In this document: one piece after another, positions 1 through 5,156 of the stretch
Layout: each line of letters begins with the position of its first letter
How positions within the stretch are numbered: the stretch's first letter is position 1
Assembly (NCBI GenBank): GCA_902783445.1
Contig: CACZQX010000181.1
Coordinates: 1 to 5,156, forward strand
Direction: 5' to 3'
DNA length: 5,156 bases
Source: an uncultured Lachnospiraceae bacterium
GTDB lineage: Bacteria; Bacillota; Clostridia; Lachnospirales; Lachnospiraceae
Notes under the pieces: model-generated
Told to the model about the DNA's origin: nothing
What the model saw: the letters and a program-made list of their open reading frames with translations, nothing else
The model's database searches: none
Translations under genes and position numbers: made by a program

Positions 1-785
1 GTGTTAAGAAGTGCCTTAACGGATGAGGATTTGCCCGTACCGGAATCTCCATACAAAAGCACGTTGTTGGCAGCTTTGCCCTTTAAGAAATCCTCTGTGT
101 TTTTAATGAGCTTTTCCTTTTGAAGCTCGTAGCCCACAAGATCGTCAAAACTGATGCTTTCCGTATTTGTAATTGGGTCGATTAAAGCAAGGACATTGTC
201 GGAATTTTCCGGTTCGTCTTTAAGCCTGTAAGCTTTATGTAAACCTAAATCGCCCACACCGTATTTATTATAAAAAATCTTGATTATATCGTAATAATCC
301 TGAGCATCGTTAGCCTCTTCCAGCACCAAAGCCAGGTTATAAATGCAATCTCTGATACGTTCGTTGAAAACCTTGCTGGTGTCGTTTTTTCTCACCGCGT
401 GATTTTCGAGAAGCTCAAATGCGCTAATATCAAGCTCTTTGTCTATGCTCTTTAAATCGTAATTAATAAGATTGAAGAAAACCTTGCAATCCTGCATAAC
501 CACAGGCGTCAAGCTTTCAGACGGTTCTCCGCCTATTTCGCACTGAAGGCTGAAGGCATTTTCGTTATGGGCAATGATAAAAGCAATAAAGTTGTGCCAG
601 ATATTGCCCGCAAAACCATAGTGACCGGCAAGCTCGATAAGCTTGTAAACCACTTCGTAAACCCTATCAACCACGTCTTTTTCAAACTCGCCGTTTTCCA
701 CATCTGCGATAATATTAACCATTTCGTCGAAAACGTCTTGGTGCTTTGCATTTCTGAATAAGAATAATTTTTTACTGTTTTTCAT
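1..785 (-). CDS. DUF815 family P-loop ATPase, C-terminus cut off by the window edge
   Basis: Cytoplasmic AAA-type ATPase of the DUF815 family (Pfam PF05673); its cellular role is not established. The 261 codons visible from the ATG at 785 give a mostly helical, motif-poor N-terminal region (about residues 1-205). The family's typical entry, ISFDDLVGY (about 211-219), follows, then NNVLLYGDSGTGKSS with the Walker A stretch GDSGTGKSS at 246-254 and its lysine at 252. The Walker B motif and the rest of the ATPase domain lie beyond position 1; from typical Bacillota homologues I would expect roughly 150-180 more residues. The ATG is chosen because AGGA (plus strand 794-797) sits 8 bases before it. 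The start lies inside the end of the chorismate mutase gene (14-base overlap), so the two are probably co-transcribed and translationally coupled. There is no signal peptide or membrane segment. The family call is firm; the function is open. Confidence 0.88.
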   Translation of the reverse strand, partial: MKNSKKLFLFRNAKHQDVFDEMVNIIADVENGEFEKDVVDRVYEVVYKLIELAGHYGFAGNIWHNFIAFIIAHNENAFSLQCEIGGEPSESLTPVVMQDCKVFFNLINYDLKSIDKELDISAFELLENHAVRKNDTSKVFNERIRDCIYNLALVLEEANDAQDYYDIIKIFYNKYGVGDLGLHKAYRLKDEPENSDNVLALIDPITNTESISFDDLVGYELQKEKLIKNTEDFLKGKAANNVLLYGDSGTGKSSSVKALLN

Positions 786-1044
786 GTTCTTTTTCCTGAA
801 TCTTACGGCTCTCTGCCATAATAGTCTTGAAGACCTCTTTTACGCCGTCTTTTTTTGAATCTTCAACGAGGCTTGCAACTTTTTCAAGCTTTTGTGCCTC
901 TCTTGCTTCATCCAAAATCGCCTTGCCGCTTGCCTTCTTAGACTTTGCCACTTCAATGCTTAAATCCATTCGTTTTGCAAGTAAAGTCGCGATTTTTTCG
1001 TCTATTTCATCAAGGTCTAATCTGATATCTTTTAAATCTCTCAT
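772..1044 (-). CDS. Monofunctional chorismate mutase, AroQ class
   Basis: Predicted to convert chorismate to prephenate, the branch point to phenylalanine and tyrosine, in the cytoplasm. The 90 residues are the right size for a stand-alone all-helical AroQ domain (PF01817), without a fused prephenate dehydratase, dehydrogenase or DAHP synthase. Aligned by eye to the mutase domain of the E. coli P-protein, the active-site set is complete: Arg8, Arg25, Lys36, Asp45, Arg48, Glu49, Ser79 and Gln83 match E. coli Arg11, Arg28, Lys39, Asp48, Arg51, Glu52, Ser84 and Gln88, with a two-residue gap in the middle. The protein is therefore probably active. The start ATG has GGTGG about 5 bases upstream. 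An extended -10 promoter lies about 35 bases before the start. No other aromatic-pathway gene is visible; the partner gene is the overlapping DUF815 ATPase. There is no signal peptide, so a secreted mutase is unlikely. Confidence 0.9.
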   Translation of the reverse strand: MRDLKDIRLDLDEIDEKIATLLAKRMDLSIEVAKSKKASGKAILDEAREAQKLEKVASLVEDSKKDGVKEVFKTIMAESRKIQEKEHEKQ

Positions 1045-1078
1045 GAATCCACCATTTTATTTTTAAATATAATAGATT

Positions 1079-1087
1079 ATTATAACA
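1079..1087 (-). promoter_or_regulatory. Extended -10 promoter of the chorismate mutase/DUF815 operon
   Basis: The minus strand reads TGTTATAAT, a perfect TGn extended -10 followed by a consensus TATAAT, about 35 bases before the chorismate mutase ATG. No good -35 hexamer is visible 17 bases further upstream, as is common for extended -10 promoters. It lies between the terminator of the upstream ATPase gene and the chorismate mutase gene, as expected for a new transcription unit. Confidence 0.65.
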
Positions 1088-1094
1088 TACTTTT

Positions 1095-1128
1095 TATGGA
1101 ATTACCGCTTGTTTTTGATTTTTCCATA
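1095..1128 (-). repeat. Short inverted repeat around the chorismate mutase promoter's upstream region
   Basis: Two perfect 7-base arms, TATGGAA at 1095-1101 and TTCCATA at 1122-1128, are separated by 20 bases. They lie just upstream of the extended -10 box and flank the region where a -35 would sit, so they could be half-sites for a regulator. In a sequence this AT-rich, a 7-base match can arise by chance, and no regulator gene is adjacent. Confidence 0.25.
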
Positions 1129-1157
1129 TTGTAATATTTAACTATGAATGGGGGTAT

Positions 1158-1186
1158 AAAAAAGGCAACACATAGGTGTTGCCTTT
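1158..1186 (-). terminator. Intrinsic terminator after the AAA_14/DUF4143 ATPase gene
   Basis: An 11-base perfect stem (1161-1171 with 1176-1186, arms AAAGGCAACAC and GTGTTGCCTTT) has a 4-base loop. On the minus strand the stem runs into a T tract (1163-1158). It begins 27 bases after the ATPase stop codon and ends about 70 bases before the next promoter, so it closes the ATPase transcription unit. Read on the plus strand the stem is followed by only A residues after TTT, so it is directional. Confidence 0.88.
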
Positions 1187-1213
1187 AAAAAATCTATAGA
1201 TTCTGATTTATTA

Positions 1214-2569
1214 TCACTCACACAGCGCAAACATATAAGGCGGCATTCTTAAAATGCCATTTACTTCCACTAGGTTCTTTGGATGTACTATCATCGGATT
1301 TTCCACCTTACGCTTAAATATTTCTACAAACTTTTCTATGGAAGGTGCACTGTAGTTTTTCGATGATTTCACCTCTACAGGATTTATTCTGTAATTGGTT
1401 TTGCTTTCGTTCGATAGTAAAAAATCGATTTCTATATCATTCCTACGTTTTTCTGCGTTATATCTGGTGTAGAAATACAGCTTTTTACCTTTAGCTGCTA
1501 TTATTTGTGCAATGACATTTTCGTAGAGCATTCCTTCATTTAAGGATAGCTTTCCATTCATAATGCTTGTATACAAGGCTTGTTCCGTTATCTCGTTTTC
1601 AGCAAAGGCATGGCTTACCAAAAGACCCGTATCTCCCATGTAGCACTTTACCGCTGATTCATTTTTATTTAATGCCATTCCGACATTTGGATCATTGCAC
1701 TTGTAACACAGATTGCAAATCATTGAATCTTCCAACCAAAAAAGTGGTTCATCATATCTGTCAAATACTGCACCTGACTCAATTTTGCTTAACACAACCT
1801 TTTTCTCATGTGTTGATAAATATCCCGGAATATTCTCAAAAATTGCCGATACTCTCGAATTATATCGTTTTGTTGCTTTTTTGATATCATCACGATATAG
1901 TTCCAAGATATCACGTTTTTCAATATCTGCAGCATAAAAATCTCTTCCGTTTTCCTTAAAAGCAATAACCGACTGTGGCATACCGCCTACGAGGATGTAT
2001 TCCTTAAACAGATGCATTGCTTTATTGTGTCGCTCACGCTCCAACGGAAATCTTTTTTTATGACAGTCTTTTATATATTCAACAAGTAATTCCTCTCCCA
2101 TATAAATCATGAATTCTTCAAAATCCAATGGGTACATTTTTAACTTTCTCTCTTCCGATGGAATAGTTATATTTTCAACGTTCTCTCTAATAGATATCAA
2201 AGAACCCGTTTCTATATAATCGTAGCGACCGTCGGCCACGAGATATTTTATCGCTTCCCTTGCCTTTGGAAACTTCTGAATTTCATCAAAAACAATCAAT
2301 GACTCACGATTATATAATCTGGTATTGTATTCCAACGATAGAGTTTGAAAAAAAATGTCAAGATCATTTAAATTGTCAAAACTACTAAGGACTTTTTTAC
2401 CGGCCACGTTAAAATCAACGATTATGTATGATTTATATTCGTTTTTTCCAAATTCTTCCGCAACGGTTGATTTTCCGATTCGCCTTGCACCCTCTATCAG
2501 CAGTGCTTTTTTTCCGTTAGTCGTTTTCTTCCAATCAAGAATCTTTTGATATATCTTACGTTTAATCAT
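1214..2569 (-). CDS. AAA_14 / DUF4143 ATP-binding protein
   Basis: A P-loop ATPase of the AAA_14 (PF13173) plus DUF4143 (PF13635) family, 451 residues and apparently intact. These proteins are common in anaerobes, often in many copies per genome, and their function is unproven. Walker A is GARRIGKST at 27-35 and Walker B is LIVFDE at 91-96. The post-Walker-B stretch ETGSL is at 120-124, followed by YPLDFEEFM (146-154) and the DUF4143 hallmark VGGMP (194-198). The C-terminus carries EIDFLL (with Asp382) and PVEVKSS (Glu399, Lys401), spaced like the D...ExK core of PD-(D/E)XK nuclease folds. There is no signal peptide or membrane segment. The ATG at 2569 is preferred over an in-frame one at 2614 because AGGAGG lies just before it and the upstream 15 residues come from promoter DNA. 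The gene has its own repeat-bearing promoter and terminator and looks more AT-rich than the genes to its right. Confidence 0.9.
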   Translation of the reverse strand: MIKRKIYQKILDWKKTTNGKKALLIEGARRIGKSTVAEEFGKNEYKSYIIVDFNVAGKKVLSSFDNLNDLDIFFQTLSLEYNTRLYNRESLIVFDEIQKFPKAREAIKYLVADGRYDYIETGSLISIRENVENITIPSEERKLKMYPLDFEEFMIYMGEELLVEYIKDCHKKRFPLERERHNKAMHLFKEYILVGGMPQSVIAFKENGRDFYAADIEKRDILELYRDDIKKATKRYNSRVSAIFENIPGYLSTHEKKVVLSKIESGAVFDRYDEPLFWLEDSMICNLCYKCNDPNVGMALNKNESAVKCYMGDTGLLVSHAFAENEITEQALYTSIMNGKLSLNEGMLYENVIAQIIAAKGKKLYFYTRYNAEKRRNDIEIDFLLSNESKTNYRINPVEVKSSKNYSAPSIEKFVEIFKRKVENPMIVHPKNLVEVNGILRMPPYMFALCE

Positions 2570-2573
2570 ACAA

Positions 2574-2579
2574 CCTCCT
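2574..2579 (-). promoter_or_regulatory. Ribosome binding site that fixes the start of the AAA_14 ATPase
   Basis: The minus strand reads AGGAGG, a perfect Shine-Dalgarno core, 4 bases before the ATG at 2569. This decides for that start over the longer reading frame from 2614. The site directly abuts the promoter-proximal copy of the 11-base direct repeat, so a protein bound there could also affect translation or leader structure. Confidence 0.8.
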
Positions 2580-2658
2580 ATAGTACGCAAGATAATTATA
2601 ACAAAAATTTCCAATAGTACGCAAGATATATTTTTATAAAATTCCTGATAGTACGCAA
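2580..2658 (-). repeat. Three direct repeats, 34-base period, over the ATPase promoter
   Basis: The 11-base core ATAGTACGCAA (plus strand) occurs at 2580-2590, 2614-2624 and 2648-2658, spaced exactly 34 and 34 bases. The first two copies share 15 identical bases (2580-2594 and 2614-2628); the third differs at two of the last four. On the minus strand the core reads TTGCGTACTAT and is followed each time by a GGA-containing stretch, which in the proximal copy is the Shine-Dalgarno site. TATAAT precedes the proximal and distal copies by 4 and 3 bases, so the unit looks like a tandemly triplicated promoter/leader segment. The copies fall over the leader, over the -35 box and at about -66. They could be binding sites for a regulator, possibly the ATPase itself, or remnants of duplication. 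Confidence 0.85.
2595..2624 (-). promoter_or_regulatory. Promoter of the AAA_14 ATPase gene
   Basis: The minus strand has TGTTATAAT (2603-2595), an extended -10 with a perfect TATAAT. A partial -35, TTGCGT (2624-2619), lies 18 bases upstream. Transcription would begin near 2588 and leave a leader of only about 20 bases. The -35 hexamer is part of one direct-repeat copy and the predicted start point is inside the next copy, so repeat recognition and promoter function are physically overlaid. Confidence 0.7.
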
Positions 2659-2672
2659 AGTATTATATTCGC

Positions 2673-2697
2673 TTTGTTTTTCATTTAAAAAAACAAA
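2673..2697. repeat. AT-rich inverted repeat between the hydrolase and ATPase genes
   Basis: Perfect 9-base arms TTTGTTTTT (2673-2681) and AAAAACAAA (2689-2697) enclose a 7-base loop. It is the only hairpin-like element in the gap after the hydrolase stop. With one G-C pair and no T tract after it on the minus strand it is a poor terminator, so transcription from the kinase/hydrolase operon may continue into the ATPase gene. Its biological role is uncertain. Confidence 0.35.
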
Positions 2698-2728
2698 TCT
2701 CCAATCCCAGTGTATGGTTCCGCCCTCT

Positions 2729-4024
2729 CTAACATTCCCTCGCCAGAACGGCCATATAAGCTCTTCCCGGCAATTTTATCTTTACTTTTCCGCTTTGCTC
2801 TTTATAAGCCAATGTTCTTGTCATATTCCATGTGTCGATTATTTCGATATTGTATTTTTTATTTTCCGGTAGGCGGAAATTGTCTTCTGCCTGACAACGC
2901 TGATAATAGTATTTTAAAATCACGGACTTGTCTTCCGACTCAGCTCTGTAATCGTGTTCAAAGGCGGACATCAACACATTTGCGTCGTGATCTTGTCTTG
3001 AAATTGCAATACCGAAGCTGCGTCCCGAAGGCGCTTTGTCAAAATCTCTTCTTACTTCGTCGGGAAGATTGTCAAAAAACTCGTCTCCTCTTGGTTTAAA
3101 AGGCAGCAAAGGCTTGTTAAACTCTTCAACAATGTTTCTTAAAAAGCCTATTCTCTCCGGAGATTTTCCCTTTAGTTTGCCACCCTTTGACCACCAAAGA
3201 ATATCATTTTCATCAAGGAAAGTTTCACCGTGCGTACAATAGGCACCGCTTGCAATAGCCTGCCAGAATTTTGCAGTCATTTCCTCAGCCGACAAATTGC
3301 CCCAAGAAAACGGAATATTTCCCTCATAGCAACATTCATCCACGCATATCGGCTTATTGAATTTTCTTACATCATCTCCCACATTTGCAAGGCATTTTAT
3401 TTGATAAGAACCATGGCTGATGTTTTTTCTCGAAACATCCCATAGCAAAAAGCAATTATGATTTGAAATCAAATGTCCTCTTGTGTCGTTTTTTGCAACA
3501 AATTCTTCTATCTCATACCAATTTTCTTCGCTTATTTCCGACAAAAGCAAATCGTATTCGTTTGCAAGCGACCACCAAACATTATCAAGCTTTCCAAGAC
3601 GTTTTATGCAATAATCAAGGTATTTCAAGTTCTTTTCCATGCCCATGGTCGCAAGGCCCCAACTATCGTAGGAATGAAACAAAATCAAATCCGCCTGAAT
3701 TTCCATATCGTCCAAGCGTTTTATGACACTTTCCAAATTTTCCCAATATTCCTTAACGGGCCTGCCCGGATTCCAGCTGCCGTCCTCGTTTTTTTCGAAT
3801 GGATAGAACAAAGGCTCGTTGTCGTTGAATTGATAGTGTTTTGGGAACACACACATGCGAACCTTGTTAAACGGCGATTTTTCCAAGCTTCTCATTGTTT
3901 CTTCTATCAGCTCCGGACTTTGATGAGCCAGTGCATAAATCGTGGTTCCGAAAGGATAAAAGTAGTTTCCGTCCTCATACTCAAAATGACTTCCTACAGC
4001 CTTTACCATACCGTGTTTACTCAT
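2729..4024 (-). CDS. DUF5605 glycoside-hydrolase-like protein without N-terminal DUF5060 domain
   Basis: A likely cytoplasmic glycosidase of 431 residues with a GH-A-type TIM barrel (DUF4038-like) and a C-terminal DUF5605 beta domain. The opening HFEYEDGNYFYPFGTT (13-28) is the usual barrel entry of this family. WWSLANEYD (150-158) carries the Asn155-Glu156 pair expected of the acid/base, and ICVDECCYEGN (226-236) carries Glu230, the likely nucleophile. The tail from about 345, with IDTWNMT and LPGRAYMA, is DUF5605. Larger homologues carry a DUF5060 beta-sandwich before the barrel; here the protein starts almost at the barrel. The start is real rather than a truncation artefact: GAGGAG (4031-4036) lies 6 bases upstream, and the kinase gene stops only 23 bases before. 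There is no signal peptide, so it should act inside the cell on an imported glycoside. The substrate cannot be told from the sequence. No terminator is evident after the TAG stop. Confidence 0.85.
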   Translation of the reverse strand: MSKHGMVKAVGSHFEYEDGNYFYPFGTTIYALAHQSPELIEETMRSLEKSPFNKVRMCVFPKHYQFNDNEPLFYPFEKNEDGSWNPGRPVKEYWENLESVIKRLDDMEIQADLILFHSYDSWGLATMGMEKNLKYLDYCIKRLGKLDNVWWSLANEYDLLLSEISEENWYEIEEFVAKNDTRGHLISNHNCFLLWDVSRKNISHGSYQIKCLANVGDDVRKFNKPICVDECCYEGNIPFSWGNLSAEEMTAKFWQAIASGAYCTHGETFLDENDILWWSKGGKLKGKSPERIGFLRNIVEEFNKPLLPFKPRGDEFFDNLPDEVRRDFDKAPSGRSFGIAISRQDHDANVLMSAFEHDYRAESEDKSVILKYYYQRCQAEDNFRLPENKKYNIEIIDTWNMTRTLAYKEQSGKVKIKLPGRAYMAVLAREC

Positions 4025-4047
4025 TATTTTCTCCTCTTTTTTTATAT

Positions 4048-5156
4048 TTACTCCTTGGCATTTAAAGCCAGCGCAGCTTTCCAGCCCGAATACTTTCTTT
4101 GCGCCGTCTCTTTATCCATTTTGGTCGAATAGCTTGTGTATTTTTGCTTTTCAAATACTTTCTCATCCCAGAGTCCCACAGCCATTCCTGCCATATATGC
4201 CACACCTATGCCCGAAAGAGCTTCTTCGTTGGATGCCAACACCAAGCAGTTTGATATATCCGCCTGAAACTGCATAAGATATGCGTTTTTTGTCGGTCCT
4301 CCGTCCACTTTCAAGCGACTTAAAGCTATATCCGAATCCTTATTCATTGCTCTTATTATATCATTAATTTGATAAGCGATGCATTCCAAGGCAGCTCTTA
4401 CTATCTCGGCTTTTTTCGTTGTTCTGTCCATGCCCGTTATGGAAGCTTTGGCCTTCGGATTCCAATAAGGTGCTCCAAGCCCCGTAAATGCGGGTATCAA
4501 ATACAAGGAATCATCCTTGTTTGCCGCATTTGCCAAGCTTTCCGTTTCGGAAGGATCTTTTATAAGTTCCAAATCGTTCTTAAGCCAACTGATAACCGCT
4601 CCCGTATAGTTTAGATTTCCTTCAAGAACGTAGTTTAGCTTTCCGTCTATTGCCCATGCCGGTGATGTGGTAAGACCGTGTTTGCTGTAAACCGCCCTTT
4701 CACCTATATTCATCATTATGGATGAGCCTGTTCCGTAGGTTGCTTTTGCCTGACCTTCCTCAAGACATCTTTGTCCGAACAAGGCGGCGTTACTGTCTCC
4801 CATAACACTGCAGATAGGAACTTCCTCTGAAAAAAGCCCCTCAAAATCCGTGTATCCAAAGCATGCATTGGAATCCAAAACCTTAGGCAAGGCATTTATA
4901 TCGATGCCAAACAAATCGCAAATTTTTTTATCCCAACTAAGCTTTCTGATATCAAATAGCTGGCTTCTTCCCGCATTTGAGTAGTCTGTCAGATAACTTT
5001 TTGCATGTGTGAGTCTGTAGATTAAATAGCAATCCATGGTACCCATGCAGACCTTTCCTTTTTGGGCCATTTCCTTTGCATCTTTTGTGTTTTCCAACAA
5101 CCAAGCAATTTTAGCGGCAGGAAAATACGCCGATAATTTTATTCCCGTGGTCTTAA
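4048..5156 (-). CDS. FGGY-family carbohydrate kinase, glycerol-kinase-like, N-terminus cut off
   Basis: ATP-dependent sugar or polyol kinase; 368 C-terminal residues are visible and about 125 are missing beyond 5156, judged from the 500-residue glycerol kinase. The frame stays open to the window edge, so the TTG at 5100 is internal and not a start. Against E. coli GlpK, fragment residues Tyr10 (Tyr135) and Asp120 (catalytic base Asp245, in GDSNAALFGQ) are kept. However, Gln246 is Ser121 and the pocket Phe270 is Ser145 (YGTGSS). PAFTGLGAPYW (221-231), VDGGPTKNAYLMQFQAD (283-299) and SGIGVAYMAGMAVGLW (314-329) are the FGGY C-terminal nucleotide-binding motifs. Loss of two glycerol contacts suggests a substrate other than glycerol, a sugar or larger polyol. 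It is first of a two-gene operon with the hydrolase, whose product may be its substrate. Kinase family is firm, substrate unknown. Confidence 0.9.
   Translation of the reverse strand, partial: KTTGIKLSAYFPAAKIAWLLENTKDAKEMAQKGKVCMGTMDCYLIYRLTHAKSYLTDYSNAGRSQLFDIRKLSWDKKICDLFGIDINALPKVLDSNACFGYTDFEGLFSEEVPICSVMGDSNAALFGQRCLEEGQAKATYGTGSSIMMNIGERAVYSKHGLTTSPAWAIDGKLNYVLEGNLNYTGAVISWLKNDLELIKDPSETESLANAANKDDSLYLIPAFTGLGAPYWNPKAKASITGMDRTTKKAEIVRAALECIAYQINDIIRAMNKDSDIALSRLKVDGGPTKNAYLMQFQADISNCLVLASNEEALSGIGVAYMAGMAVGLWDEKVFEKQKYTSYSTKMDKETAQRKYSGWKAALALNAKE

Noticed and set aside
2570..2614. In-frame upstream ATG at 2614 as the start of the ATPase
   Set aside because: The extra 15 residues are encoded by the -10 box, a repeat copy and the Shine-Dalgarno site; the ATG at 2569 follows AGGAGG directly and gives the usual family N-terminus.
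2580..2658. Three regularly spaced repeats as a small CRISPR array
   Set aside because: The conserved part is only 11-15 bases and the gaps 19-23 bases, too short for CRISPR; the repeats carry the -35 box and leader of a gene, and no cas gene is present.
2673..2697. Intrinsic terminator for the hydrolase operon
   Set aside because: The stem has one G-C pair and is followed on the minus strand by GCGAATA, not a T tract.
3473..4132. 219-codon plus-strand open frame
   Set aside because: It lies antisense across the hydrolase and the end of the kinase, has no recognisable domain or ribosome site, and is a frame shadow.
5098..5100. TTG as the start codon of the kinase
   Set aside because: The frame continues upstream to the window edge and encodes KLSAYFPAAKIAWLLEN, which aligns with the glycerol kinase region around Tyr135.
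4048..5156. Annotation as glycerol kinase (glpK)
   Set aside because: Two glycerol-contacting positions differ and the N-terminal contacts are outside the window, so only the FGGY family can be supported.

Overview
The window looks like chromosomal DNA of a low-GC anaerobic member of the Bacillota, probably of the Clostridia/Tissierellia type. The base composition is AT-rich, the Shine-Dalgarno sites are strong (AGGAGG, GAGGAG), two promoters show TGnTATAAT extended -10 boxes, and the protein families (DUF815 ATPase, AAA_14/DUF4143 ATPase, FGGY kinase, DUF5605 hydrolase) are common there. The genus cannot be fixed from the sequence alone. All five real genes lie on the minus strand, so transcription runs right to left. 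Both edges cut through genes.

Right part (5156 to 2729): a two-gene operon. The first gene is an FGGY carbohydrate kinase without its N-terminus. It resembles glycerol kinase, but two substrate-contacting residues are replaced. After 23 bases comes a 431-residue cytoplasmic glycoside-hydrolase-like protein with a GH-A-type barrel and a DUF5605 tail. It lacks the DUF5060 domain that usually precedes the barrel. The pair suggests intracellular cleavage of a glycoside followed by phosphorylation of the product; the substrate is unknown.

Middle part (about 2660 to 1158): one AAA_14/DUF4143 ATPase gene with its own promoter, a strong Shine-Dalgarno site and its own intrinsic terminator. Its promoter is built on three copies of an 11-base direct repeat at an exact 34-base period. 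One copy covers the -35 box, one the transcription start and leader, and one lies upstream. This is the most unusual feature of the window. Sampled base counts suggest this gene is more AT-rich than the genes to its right.

Left part (about 1087 to 1): a second operon with its own promoter. It encodes a small monofunctional AroQ-class chorismate mutase with all expected active-site residues, overlapping by 14 bases the start of a DUF815 P-loop ATPase that runs off the left edge just after its Walker A motif.

I see no RNA gene, CRISPR array, transposase or complete mobile element. No single feature proves a new system. The best candidates are the triplicated promoter repeat of the ATPase gene and the kinase/hydrolase pair of unknown substrate.
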